From assembly GCA_022695795.1 (NCBI GenBank), contig MU404058.1:434001-498000 (forward strand): a DNA stretch of 64,000 bases, read 5' to 3'. Shown here piece by piece: positions 11,650 through 22,296 of the stretch; position 1 is the stretch's first letter, and every line of letters begins with the position of its first letter. The translations under genes and the position numbers were made by a program. The notes beneath the pieces were generated by a model, which saw only the letters and a program-made list of their open reading frames with translations, did no database searches and was not told where the DNA came from. This DNA is from Biscogniauxia marginata. Taxonomy: Eukaryota; Ascomycota; Sordariomycetes; Xylariales; Xylariaceae.

Positions 11650-13493
11650 ATGCCTCCGGCCCCCGGAACCTTCTGGGATTTGCTGGAACGGAGGGACGCA
11701 CCGCCGATCAAGCGTCGTACCTCCCACGCCAAGACCCGAACTGGCTGCGTCACATGCAAAGGCCGGCGGGTGAAATGTGACGAGGCGCGACCGTCCTGTG
11801 CTAAGTGCGAGAAGGCAGGGTTTCAATGTGCGGGCTACGAGAAACCTCCTAAAGATAAGCGCAGGAGCACCCTCTCGGTTTTGGCGACCAATAAAAAGGT
11901 TTCAGATGCACCGCTACGGCCCAAGCCGTTACAGCGAGGCGTGGTTCCGGAGGTAGGGCTCCGTCTCGTGGACCTTCCAGTCACTTCAATGACACCAGCA
12001 TACATAAGTTTAGAAGACATACTATACTTCGATCGATTCAGGTACCAGGTCATATTGGAAATCTCCGTCTGGTGCGGTACGGATTATTGGAAACACATCT
12101 TACGAGTGGTTATGCATGATGAGTGCTTAAGGCATGCAATACTAGCAGCCTCGGCTATGTTGTTAGCCATCGAGGAGTCTGGGGAGCCATCACGTGGACA
12201 TCTAGCTCCGAGCGCACACGGGAAAAGGGCGTTTCATCATTACATGAAGGCGATCTCTCTCTGTCGAAAGAAGTTGAAAGGTGGAATGACCACTGAAATA
12301 GCTCCCACAAGCCTCGCTGCCACGTTTTTCTTCTCCTTGATAGAGAGCCTGCAGGGCAATATCGCCAACGCCGATCTGATCTTGGCTCAAGGTGTGCTGC
12401 TTTTGGACGAAGCACTGGCGCGGAAAGGACCAGATGGACTCCCGGCGGTAAAGATGAGCCGTGAGCTTGCTGATATAAAATCCGGCTTTCAGCGCTTGAA
12501 TATTACATTGGGACTGTGCCCATTCTTTCAGGGACACGAGGAGATATACAAGACCATGACACCAACATACCAAACTGACATACCAGACGCAGACTCCTCG
12601 CTGCTGTTATTGCAAGCTTGCTGGGACAACTTCCATCGGGATATCGGCTTGTTCATGCTGACCGTACGCTGCGGCATCCTCATCACACCCGAACAGATGT
12701 CTCTCGCGATACTCCAACAATCAAAGTACCTAGCTCTACTTGAAAATTGGAGGCCGGTTTTGGACACATTTCTCGAGAAGGAGAAGAACTCGGTGACGAG
12801 CTATTTGTTGACCAAGATGAAAGCTTACTCATTGGTGGCAAAAATATTCCTAAGATGTTTCACGGACCGCAGCGACCTTTTATACGATGAGCAGCTAGAG
12901 GGTTTCCAGGAGGTCTTGAAGATCTGCCAGAAATTTGTTCCAGAGAAGCCATTGTCACACATAAGTTTTACGGTTAGTAAAGATACACCGCTCTACTAGT
13001 TACTCTAGCCAGGCCTTGAAGAGTTATTCCAAGCAAGTTGCTGGTTTTTCTGAGTCATGTTCCTAATGCTAACAAAACTTGTAGTACGTAGTTTCACCAG
13101 TCAACCATGAAAATTGCATCAGCAAGACCAACGGACTAGATATTAACTTGTTGCAGGCTCGATCTGGACCTCTTCCCTATAGTTTCCTTCACAGTGACGA
13201 AGTGCCGAGATCAGAAGACGCGCCAGCTTGCTTTGAAGACGTTTACTGAGATGACCTACAGGCAGGCCTTTTGGAATAATCAAGGCTTGCTAAAGGCGCT
13301 TCGTGCACTGGTCGACCTGGAAGATCAGGGCCGAGATAGCAGTGGCTTTATTCCGGCTGACTCGAGATATTTATTCGTCGGTTCGGACTGGGATCAGGAC
13401 CGTCGCCAGATGATGGCGACTTTCATCTGCGCTATATCGGTCCCCACTGAGTCTGGAGACTTTCCCACAGTCCGTGTACCAATAGACTTTTAG
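11650..13493 (+). CDS. Zn2Cys6 transcription factor with fungal C-terminal domain
   Basis: The first exon is clear from 11650 to about 12972. The zinc cluster has the spacing C33-x2-C36-x6-C43-x6-C50-x2-C53-x6-C60 and is preceded by a basic stretch. The rest matches the long helical regulatory region common in fungal C6 regulators (for example HAILAASAMLLAIEE and FFFSLIESLQGN). The 3' coding part is recognisable at 13158-13493 (FTVTKCRDQKTRQLALKT.. to ..VRVPIDF), which is the usual C-terminus of this family. The junction is unclear: a GTTAGT donor at 12973 and the acceptors before 13085 or 13157 do not join the two parts in one frame. An 8-base micro-exon at 13092-13099 would restore the frame; a one-base error is the alternative. 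It is a nuclear DNA-binding regulator whose target pathway is unknown. It lies just upstream of the kinase on the same strand. Confidence 0.75.
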
Positions 13494-13930
13494 ATGATGT
13501 CCCAGGCTATCGAAGCAATTGTAAGGGTCTTGAAGACTTCTTACCTCGCACAATACGCAGAGGAGCTTCTCTAGTGCTTATAGAAGGCTCACTCGCAGCT
13601 CTTGACCCGAAATTATTACTCAGCTATGGTTTGTTTCGTGTGGGTCTCCTAGATATTATGTCTTAAACAGCTCTTTGTGTCAAATGTTTACGGGAACGAT
13701 GGCTTATTAGCTCCTGATCTGCATGGTAACAAAGAACTCGTTTAACAGAGCCCCAGCAACTATTTTCCTACTTCCTGCAAGCCATTTTACATTAGTAACC
13801 TCTCATGTCCCTATCTTCCTGCTCTCCGTTTCTGTATCACCTAATCATTTCCTCCCTACCTACCTGATAACCAACTCTGCAATTGAATTAGCGGTCCGCG
13901 CCCGTCATTCCATCAAATTTCCCAAGCGTC
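13494..13930. other. Intergenic region upstream of the kinase
   Basis: This 437-base gap contains pyrimidine-rich stretches at about 13790-13860, typical of fungal promoters, before the kinase start codon. No coding region is seen. Confidence 0.5.
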
Positions 13931-15625
13931 ATGGCCGACGACAAATCTAAAGACACTTTTGTTTCCCCCGGTCTAGAGCATGCGAGTTCGACCGACCCTA
14001 TTCAGGCACAAGATGAGAAAATTGAATACTACTCGCAGGAAGGATTAGAAGGGGTTGAAGATGTCGAGCTCTATAATAAAGGTGGATTTCATCCTGTACA
14101 TCTTGGCGATGTTCTCGACGAGAGGTTTGAGGTGGTGCACAAATTAGGCCACGGCGGCTTTGCCATCGTTTGGCTTTGCTATGATACGAAAAAACTTTGT
14201 TGGAGAGCTGTGAAGATTATGACAGCAGAACATTCTTCGCAAGGCAACGACAGCAAGATATTCGAGCTTTTAAAGCGAGACGCCTCTTTTAAGCAACTCG
14301 AAGACAATCATATAGCCGTTCCTCTCGAGCAGTTCTGGATTGATGGGCCCAATGGGCGGCATCTATGCTTTGTATCGGAGGTTTTCGGCTGGAATGTTTG
14401 GACATGGTCTTTGCATCAGAACCCGCTAGAAGACAAAACGAATATCATTACCAATGATGCCTGTCGCCAAATCACGAAAGGATTGCACTTTCTGCATAGC
14501 AAAGGTATATGTCATGGTGACCTTAGGCCGCTCAACATCCTTATGAAACTTCAGGGCCTCGACAAATTTGACAAAAGCCAAGTGCTCCAATTAATAGGAG
14601 AGCCGGAGTTTGCAGATATCGAGACTGTCTCAGGCGAGGATCCATACCCACACGCTCCAAAACACTGCGTAATTGACATGTCTACACATTGGTGTGAAAG
14701 CTTATCTTCGGACTCAATTGTCATAATTGATTTTGGGGAAGCTTTCGATGTCAAGAATCCTCCTGAGACAACGGGAATCCCGAGCCTTTACGCAGCACCC
14801 GAAGTCCTCTTTGAAGGAGTCCCTGGTTTCGCAAGCGATATCTGGTCTCTAGCTTGTACATTCTACGAAGTCAAGACACATCGGGAGCTCTTCGGTTCGC
14901 TATGGGGGAGCGATATAGGCAAAATAATGGCAGAGATGGCAAGATATCTAGGTCCCGTGCCCCAGTCGTATCGGTCTATCTATAGGAAGCAACTTGATGC
15001 CGCGTATGGAAGAAAGTCCAAAGATTCCGACGGTAGCGCCGACAATACTAAAGCTTCCGCGACGAGCCAACCAAGGATAGCTAGTCGACCTAACGAGTTC
15101 GAGATTTCCTTGGGGCGTGAAAGGCAATACCATCGCGAAGTACCAAATTCAGAACATCTGCCACATAACGAACAAGTGGAAACATTCAAGTATCACTATC
15201 CTCAGGATGATGTTAAAATGCTCTCAGATCTTCTAAGTAAAATGTTGAAGTATAATCCTTCCGAGCGGATCACTATTGGTGAAGTTTTTTACCATCCTTG
15301 GATAGGGGGTCTACCATTATACCTGACTCTTTATGGTAGTTTCAAGAAAGCTCCGAGCGGTATATACCTATTGGGGCTTTCAATATCGCTACTGTTAGCT
15401 ATTATTCTCAGCTGGATACTCGGCCCCCATAAAGAGCCTTCGCCTATCCCTACCACTATCTTCAAATTCCAATACGGGGAAAGGATCAGTCAAATGATGA
15501 CGGGATGGCTAGTTCCATTGCGGTGTGTTTGTGAACTAAGTGATGGGACCAATGAAGTGGTTCAGTTTCCCTTGTCGGGCTTGTCAGGAGAAAGCCTAGG
15601 TTCGCAGTACGGTGGGATAAGCTGA
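13931..15625 (+). CDS. SRPK-like protein kinase with a C-terminal membrane segment
   Basis: A single uninterrupted frame of 564 residues. Kinase landmarks are in order: glycine loop KLGHGGFAIVW (71-81), lysine K95 in RAVKI, catalytic loop HGDLRPLN with D197 and N202, DFGE at 267-270 and APE at 289-291. The HRD arginine is replaced by glycine (HGD), which is seen in some fungal SRPK-like kinases. The opening YNKGGFHPVHLGDVLDERFEVVHKLG matches the SRPK pattern (Y..GGYHPV..GD), and a linker interrupts the C-lobe at about residues 355-415. The family phosphorylates serines in SR-type proteins. Unusually, a hydrophobic helix follows the kinase domain (about 477-499, YLLGLSISLLLAIILSWILG), then a 65-residue tail. 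Key catalytic residues are kept, so activity is plausible. The substrate is unknown. Confidence 0.85.
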   Translation: MADDKSKDTFVSPGLEHASSTDPIQAQDEKIEYYSQEGLEGVEDVELYNKGGFHPVHLGDVLDERFEVVHKLGHGGFAIVWLCYDTKKLCWRAVKIMTAEHSSQGNDSKIFELLKRDASFKQLEDNHIAVPLEQFWIDGPNGRHLCFVSEVFGWNVWTWSLHQNPLEDKTNIITNDACRQITKGLHFLHSKGICHGDLRPLNILMKLQGLDKFDKSQVLQLIGEPEFADIETVSGEDPYPHAPKHCVIDMSTHWCESLSSDSIVIIDFGEAFDVKNPPETTGIPSLYAAPEVLFEGVPGFASDIWSLACTFYEVKTHRELFGSLWGSDIGKIMAEMARYLGPVPQSYRSIYRKQLDAAYGRKSKDSDGSADNTKASATSQPRIASRPNEFEISLGRERQYHREVPNSEHLPHNEQVETFKYHYPQDDVKMLSDLLSKMLKYNPSERITIGEVFYHPWIGGLPLYLTLYGSFKKAPSGIYLLGLSISLLLAIILSWILGPHKEPSPIPTTIFKFQYGERISQMMTGWLVPLRCVCELSDGTNEVVQFPLSGLSGESLGSQYGGIS

Positions 15626-16765
15626 TAGGGGTTTACCAATTATCTATATTAGCCAAGGGCACAGCGGGAGCGGCTTAAATAATGATCATGTTACGTCGAA
15701 TTCAATTAGCGAACAAGTGCTATATATCAGTTAGCGAATGACCAGTATTTGTTTAAGCAGTTACTTTTCTCGCAGAAATCTCGCTAACCCACCTGCAGAC
15801 ACAAATAAAATATATCTAGATGTTAAGAGTAAATCGTGATATACATAAAACATTTATACTTGCTCAAACAATATTTTCAACTACAATAACCTATAGTCTT
15901 CAGTTGCCCGCACCGACGTTCAAAATACACTCTTTATTATAATTTTGTAGGCTTGGATATATTCTACTCTTAATATCATAGAATTCTCAATATTACTATC
16001 TCCGGGGTGCAATATCAGTTAGACGGTGGCTTTCATGTTAAAGGGTTATTAATAAATATCCAGAGACAGAACCAAGGCAACTATATAGTTTTTGCAGTGA
16101 TGCTGAACTTCTATGCACCTATATTCTATAACAGGCCAGAGTAGCTATAAATCCTCAGTTGTATTAATATTTACACATATCGACTTATCACCCTCCTTGA
16201 TTAAGTAACTAATGAAGGAGTTAATTGTCTTTATTAGGAGAGCCGGAAACGTATAATTGACCATAGTCTGAAAGTCACCCCGTCAAAGGGTTCCCCAAGT
16301 CTATATAGCCTTGTCTCCTATGTAGATAAATGTCGAAAGAACATTATCTGTATTTCTTTGTCTGCTGTCTACGCTTTGTGACTTAGGAAATATATTATTC
16401 TTCGATAGAATATTGCTGCCACCAAGCTATGTAGAACCCAGCAGTAGTATGTGCAAGCGGTGTAAAGGAAATATAATATATTATTTGTAATTCTGCCCGT
16501 TCATTATAATGTCTAATAATAAGGCTATCATCTGGACTGAAGGCATGGTGCTTCCCAAGGGGGGCAAACATCCCCCAAATTTTTGGGGGTTGGTTCAGGA
16601 ATCAGATAGAGCTGGAGTGGACGCGGGGACTGTTGAAAACCCAAATGTCAGTCGTCCTACTTATCATAGTCCTTTTCTATACCAGTTCACTAAACATAGT
16701 AGTTTAGGTAACTTGGATATATGAGCTTCCTAAATCACAAGAAGTCATAATGGAGACAGGGAGAC

Positions 16766-17215
16766 TTGTCAAAGAGCAGGCAAGTCGATATGGAATGTCC
16801 CATGCCTTTATCTCTATATATCACAGAATCTAACTATAACAGGATGATGGGTCATGGTCTCAGTACAGTCAAGAAAAGTGGTCGGGCAAGGACACTTGCT
16901 CACGATGATCATCATGTAACAATCCGTATGGGCACGGCGCCACGTATATGCAACCTACACGGTCATTTATATTTTATTTGCGAGGATAGAACCCCAGAGA
17001 TACTTGATTACGATTCAAAGACTCTCGTCCCGAAGCGAATGATGACTGATGAAGAACGGGGCATTATCGGGGGGAAGAATCCTCAGTTGTGGGTTTGGGG
17101 TCCATATCCTGGCCCATCACCCCAATGCCCTCGCGCGCCCTATAGCTACCCGAGAGCCCCTTATCAGACCAAGCCTGGTTCAATTTTAGATAAATTATTA
17201 TATCCCTCTGACTAG
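16766..17215 (+). other. Unrecognised ORF in the AT-rich region
   Basis: An open frame of 149 residues. Its C-terminal half is Pro/Tyr/Gly-rich (WGPYPGPSP, PRAPYSYPRAPY). It shows no signal peptide, membrane helix or domain that I know. It is longer than its AT-rich surroundings predict, so it could be a small gene or the remnant of one. There is no direct evidence of expression. Confidence 0.22.
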
Positions 17216-19442
17216 TAGATGCCAGATTTAACCAGCAATCTATAGTATCGACCAGTGGTCTATAGTTCATAGACGGAAATTTTCAACTTCACTGTGACGA
17301 AAACTATTACGTCACAAGTACTATATAGCTAGTCCTCAAGACTCTCCATCATGGAGAATCTTTCTTCTCCAAGATTACACAATGCAATTTAGACAGTCAG
17401 ATACTGAGCCCACGATCCTTACATTCACCTGCAGCTCTAAGCTCGACCTGGATCATGTACTATGTTCTCAGTCGCTACGACTTTCATTTTAACCAAATTT
17501 AAGATAATTCTTAAGGGCTGTATATATGAGTTACAAGGGCCAAGGCAGAAATCGCGATGACGGATGAAGAATCTCTAAATAGTTACATTCAGATATGATA
17601 CTAGACCTATAGTCGTGTTAGTATATAAATAAGCAAACGCTATAGGATAATGGTGGTCAATATTAGAGTTTGCCTCATTATGGGAATTGGAACTTAGAGG
17701 GGGCCCTAGTTAAGACTCTTTCCTTTCCCAATAACAGACTTCATTCCATAGGCGCTTCAGTGCTCGTCGTCAAGTTTACGAAACATTGATGATGTCACCT
17801 TATCAGAGTCTTAGATTTTCTGGCCTCCGAATTAAGGGGCTAAGGAGAACAGGACCCACGTCGAACTATATACAAAAGGGTCATGTACGCTCCGGAACCT
17901 CGCTTACGATTATTCCACATCATTGTGGCTCTATACTCCCAAAAACCTCAGTCCGTTGTGCACACATCCACTCCTTCTCAAAATACACGAAAGACCAAAA
18001 TTAATACCTTCTAACGTAGTAAGGAATGACTCGACTTCTGCTATGAACTAGTCGAAAATAAATAAATATAAGGTATATAATACAATGCATGCTCCTGTCC
18101 TTGTTACCGATAGTAATAAAGCTGAGCTAGTGGATTTATTTTATAAAGGTTGCCCGGGGCTGCGTCGCATTCTCCGCCGGGATTGGCGGAAAGGGAAGAA
18201 AAAAAGCTATACAGCAATATGAACGCCTGTATGAGTGTCACGTCGCTCCTGTAGCGAGTAATGTTGCTATACCAAGTCGTAAAGGGCTTTCGGGGCGAAG
18301 TTCCCGTCAAATTGACAAATACTCAGAATTGACCTACCAAGTACTATACAAGGAGCTAGTGTGTGTCTCTATTGAGTCGGGGCATGTCAGGGGTATATAA
18401 TTAAGAGTATTACTCCAAGGTAGGGTAAGATAGATAGGGGGTATCCAATATATATACAAAACGCAAAATATGGATCGTATAGGGGGCCCGGTCCCGTATT
18501 TCAAAAATGGCTATCTATGACCCCGGATAATACCTGGGTATAAGACTCTAAGCAGATACTACAACATTTTATACAGTATCATTATGTGACAAGAAGTCTA
18601 TTCGACAAGGAGGGCTATTCTATACATATGATGTAGGTATAGCGTACACGCATTGACAGGGAGCCGCTGCTTCATTTTCGCATTATGTCTATTCCACTTA
18701 TAGGTTTGAATTTGTATAGGAGTTGTGGATAGCGGTAGGGGCAATATTTAATTGAGAAAGACCCCTAGCTTACCAGTCGCCGGAGCAGGTTGCAATTTGG
18801 GTGGTCGACGATCTCGATAATATCCCAGATAGCTTCCATGACCGACTCCTTGGAGCCGGGACAACCGGCACTGAAATTTCGTGGCACCCGTAGCTTGGGA
18901 AACTCAGGCACCAGGAAGCCAAGTCATGAGCGGGCGGCATGCACGAAAGAGGATACAGTGGATGATTCGATGATCCCTATAGATAGTCCACGTTACCGAG
19001 TAACTCGGATGTATACAAAAAGGGTTTCACCTTACGTTTTAAATTACTTCTTTGCACTGTGATGAAGTTGGGCATACATAGTATAGAATAAAGGAATTGT
19101 GTGAAACTTGTACAGAGCCACCCTGAGTATAGTTTATACTTGTGTATGGAAGAAAGACGGAGCATTAGATGTGGGGAATAGAAAAAAGGGGGGGAGCAGC
19201 GCCAAGCTCTCACAGCTGGTGGTCGAGTACGCCAGACCGTCGACGGCTCCCCGCAATGTGAAACCAACGATTCAGGGACCAAAAGCCCCAACTTTCCTTC
19301 TTTGGGGAGGTCCCTTCGACCAGAAAGACCTCCATGAGCGACGGCGTTCAGACCGGAAGCAGTACAAATCACTTAGCTACAATTTGATCACGAGAACAAC
19401 TCATATGCCAAAATAACCAACGTCGTGCTATCGCCTAGCACC

Positions 19443-19510
19443 GCCCAATTCCTCTCCCATTAGCCAGCCCATCGAATTACCTTCCCCCCTTTCCCCTCTC
19501 CCCGCCCTCG
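19443..19510 (+). promoter_or_regulatory. C/T-rich tract upstream of coactosin
   Basis: A pyrimidine-rich stretch lies about 50-120 bases before the coactosin start codon. Such tracts often mark transcription start regions of well-expressed fungal genes. No specific binding site is claimed. Confidence 0.4.
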
Positions 19511-19562
19511 GCGCCCAACGGAAACCAAAAAGCGAAAAAGCAAAAAAGGGGAAAAAGAAAAT

Positions 19563-20003
19563 ATGTCCGGCGTCGACTCCCCCGAGATCCTCGCGGCCTA
19601 CGACGCCGTGCGCTCCGACAAGGACGAGACGAACTGGCTTCTGATCTCGTACGCGAGCGCGGTGGGCGACAAGCTGGTGCTCAGCGCGACGGGGACGGGC
19701 GGGCTGCCCGAGCTGACGTCCAAGCTGGACGACGGGCAGGCCCAGTACGGCTACGTGCGCGTCGAGTACGCCAACGACACGGAGAGCCGGCGCGTCAAGT
19801 TCGCGCTCGTCATCTGGATCGGCGAGAGCACCAAGGTCATGCGCAAGGCGCGCGTGTCGATCGAGAGCGGCGCCGTCAAGCGCGTGCTCGCGCACCACAG
19901 CATCCAGGTCGACGCGCGCGACAAGGGCGACCTCGAGGAGAAGGACATCGTGGCTAGGTTACGAAAGGCGGGCGGTGCTGACTACAACGGTGGACGGGGG
20001 TGA
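19563..20003 (+). CDS. Coactosin-like actin-binding protein (ADF-H domain)
   Basis: An intronless frame of 146 residues that fits the single ADF-homology domain of coactosin over its whole length. Conserved landmarks are FALVIWIGES in the middle (compare FALITWIGEN in animal coactosin), then VKRVLAHHSIQV, LEEKDIVARLRKAGGADY near the end and a short Gly-rich tail. Coactosin binds filamentous actin and counteracts capping in the cytoplasm. The purine-rich leader just before the ATG and strong G/C preference at third codon positions suggest good expression. The length is normal for the family. The downstream neighbour on the opposite strand, a cupin, is unrelated in function. Confidence 0.93.
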   Translation: MSGVDSPEILAAYDAVRSDKDETNWLLISYASAVGDKLVLSATGTGGLPELTSKLDDGQAQYGYVRVEYANDTESRRVKFALVIWIGESTKVMRKARVSIESGAVKRVLAHHSIQVDARDKGDLEEKDIVARLRKAGGADYNGGRG

Positions 20004-20242
20004 ATTGGGACGGAAAGAAGGGAAAGGGGGTGGGACAGACTTGCTATTGTCTGTCCGGGTGCCAGAATAGCCACGAATAGATCGCGTGCTTCTTGGATAC
20101 CATATATATGTATAAATATATACAAATACAGGTTCAATAGATACTGTTTGGGGTCTTGTTGCAGGGGTTGTCTCTGGCTAATCTTCCCATCAATCTTGAC
20201 GAACAGGGCGCCGGAGGACGACGTAAGTAATCGGGCAGCCCC

Positions 20243-20647
20243 CTACACGGGCTCGCCTCCCCACCCAGTGAGGTTGGTCACCTCGGGGATTCTTCCGCTC
20301 CGGACGATAGTCCAGACAACTTCCTCGTCTCGGTCGTTGACCTCCTGGTGTTCCATGAAGGCGGGGACAAGCGCGTAGTCGCCAGGCTCTAGGTCGACTC
20401 TCTTCTTCCCCCCTTCGCTGAGAACGCTGCCTCGCCCCTTGACGGCGTAGATGACCGTGTCCTGTGGGCCGTGGTGATGGACAGCCGAGGCGGTGTGTGG
20501 CTTTGCCAGCATGTTGGACGCAGATATTCCATCACATTTATCGACGATGGCGTTACGTCGAATCATGCCCTCGGTCTGGCCGCCCGACGTCTGGAGCTCG
20601 GTGCCTTTGGCAAGATACACAGGCTGGGTTGGACCGGGATGAGACAT
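20243..20647 (-). CDS. Small single-domain cupin protein
   Basis: An intronless minus-strand gene of 134 residues. The first cupin motif is visible as HHHGPQDTVIYAVKGRG (metal-binding histidines, with D where many cupins have E). The second is PGDYALVPAFMEHQEVN, with the conserved G, P, H and N. The fold is a metal-binding beta-barrel. Members of this class range from isomerases to dioxygenases and storage proteins, so no reaction can be named. The coding region ends 240 bases from the end of the convergent coactosin gene and starts 457 bases from the divergent adaptin-binding-protein gene. Confidence 0.85.
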   Translation of the reverse strand: MSHPGPTQPVYLAKGTELQTSGGQTEGMIRRNAIVDKCDGISASNMLAKPHTASAVHHHGPQDTVIYAVKGRGSVLSEGGKKRVDLEPGDYALVPAFMEHQEVNDRDEEVVWTIVRSGRIPEVTNLTGWGGEPV

Positions 20648-21104
20648 GATGTTAGAACGTTAGGTGTACAATATGCCAGAACCTAGGGGTTGGATTTCAA
20701 ATGGCTCAGTTTAGGTATAGGTTTGGAGTTCGGAACCCGGCAGATTTATTGATGTCACCGTGGGTTGCACAGCATGATTCCGGATAATTGCAGCCGGAGT
20801 ATTCATTGAAATGGAAGCTTCAGTTTTTGCATGAGGTACTTCCCCTTTGGAGGCTGTCCTAGCTGCCCGCTGTGATGTCATCATCCAACCTTACGGGTGG
20901 AAGACTTACCTGTAAGGTATGTACTATCTTATCTTGATATGTAATACTCGGGATATCTCCCTAGCGGGATGGCGGGGTACTCTAGGTAGTGCTAGCTAAC
21001 TTCGCACTTCACACTTCACACTTGAGGGCACACCAGCAACAACTTCACAATGAGAATGATACCTCTTTCTCTATTGATAGCATTATCACCGCGCAGTTGC
21101 TGAT
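20648..21104. promoter_or_regulatory. Shared divergent promoter region (cupin / IRC6-like)
   Basis: This 457-base region lies between the start codons of the minus-strand cupin and the plus-strand adaptin-binding protein. It contains a TTCACACTTCACACTT direct repeat near 21002-21022. No known operator is recognised. Confidence 0.4.
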
Positions 21105-22296
21105 ATGGAAGTTAAGAATACACGCCGAATACTTGCCGTGTCACTAGCAGACTCGGCGCAGCATCTTACGAGAGTAATCAAAGGTACGTGACCCCTCATT
21201 GTAAACTCATTCATAGGTATCATCTTCTCTTTGCGCCTAGCTCAAATGAATTCACAAAGATTACGGATAAGGGGGGATCATGTTATACAATGTAAGCTAA
21301 CTCCGTGCCAGACCTTACGGGGACGGCACCAGAGCAGACATCAACCTCCCTAGCTGGATCATCACATAACCTCTCTCTGAAAACGCCTTATTACACGGCT
21401 GAAGTGCCGATATGGCTAGACCTCATATCCTCGCCCTCAGAATGGGCCGATTCTTTCCTATCACCAGAAGCTAAGGAGGTACTTGAGGTACTTGGCGGTG
21501 TCGTACTAGTCTTTTCCTTACCAGTCAATATCCAGTCCGAGGAAGGTAAGGCCGCACAAGAGATCATACAACACGTAGGCAAAGTGGTAAAAGAAGGCCT
21601 TGGCGGTTGGGAGTGGGATGGCGTCGGCTTATGTCTCGGCGTCGGTGAGATCGATGACGTTGATGAGTGGGATGATTGCTGTGCACAACTAGGGTTAGAG
21701 TTTGTCCAGGTTAGGAGCCAGTCAGTTCCATCACGGAATGAATTCGGTGGTAAGTATTGCCAGTTCTATCCACGCTATGTCCAACCGCCACCAGACAAAG
21801 TTTTGTCAGCTCACCTCAATATATAGAAAAGACTGGAATACCCCGGGTTCTCGAAGCATTGCAATCAAACGACTGGTCTCATGCGTCTATGGATGATCTT
21901 GGGTCTGACTTCGACGATTTCGAGGCTAGTTTAGACTCAAGCAAGGACACACACAATCCGAAATCCACAGGAGAGGATACAGTTGATCCAGACTTCGACC
22001 CCGAGAACCTTGATTTTGGCTTCGACCGTGAGGATTTCATAGGCCTCAAGCGCGCTATCTGGAATGCCGGGCGTGAAGACGACGAAGATTTGACAAATGG
22101 TGAGCCTAGCACGAGTGCGGGAGGGATAGACAACCCAAGTGGTGATGAAGAGGCCTTGGACGATGATGAAATCCAGAAGATCGAGCGTATGATGGTCAAG
22201 CTTCAGGCCGTTCGAGACACAAACGTAGGCCTGCCGGAGGAACAGAGGAAGCGTGCAGCCGCTAAGGCTGTGGCAGAAGTAATGAAGGAGTTGTGA
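21105..22296 (+). CDS. Alpha/gamma-adaptin-binding protein p34 family (IRC6-like)
   Basis: Three exons, 21105-21183, 21312-21749 and 21827-22296, join in frame to 328 residues. The introns carry GTACGT and GTAAGT donors, and a GCTAAC branch site is visible in the first. The N-terminal half is the small-GTPase-like fold of the AAGAB/IRC6 family: NTRRILAVSLADSAQHLTRVIKDLTGTAPE, then WLDLISSP and VVLVFSLPVN. The middle is acidic (DDLGSDFDDFEAS, DFDPENLDFGFDRED). The C-terminal block DDEIQKIERMMVKLQAVRD..LPEEQRKRAAAKAVAEVMKEL is the conserved adaptin-binding tail. The family is a chaperone for clathrin adaptor subunits in the cytoplasm. The name IRC6 comes from the yeast member; orthology is inferred from layout only. 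Confidence 0.87.

Larger units (their letters stand above)
15626..19562. other. AT-rich, gene-poor region
   Basis: Roughly 15.65-18.75 kb is visibly AT-rich, dense in TATA/ATAT words and stop codons in all frames, with only short open frames. This is the look of sequence degraded by repeat-induced point mutation, though I recognise no transposase or reverse transcriptase motif. The final part (19.44-19.56 kb) becomes C/T-rich and is the coactosin promoter. Confidence 0.45.

Noticed and set aside
18104..18310. Possible transposon remnant near a GC-richer patch in the AT-rich island
   Set aside because: No recognisable catalytic motif, terminal repeat or target duplication was found.
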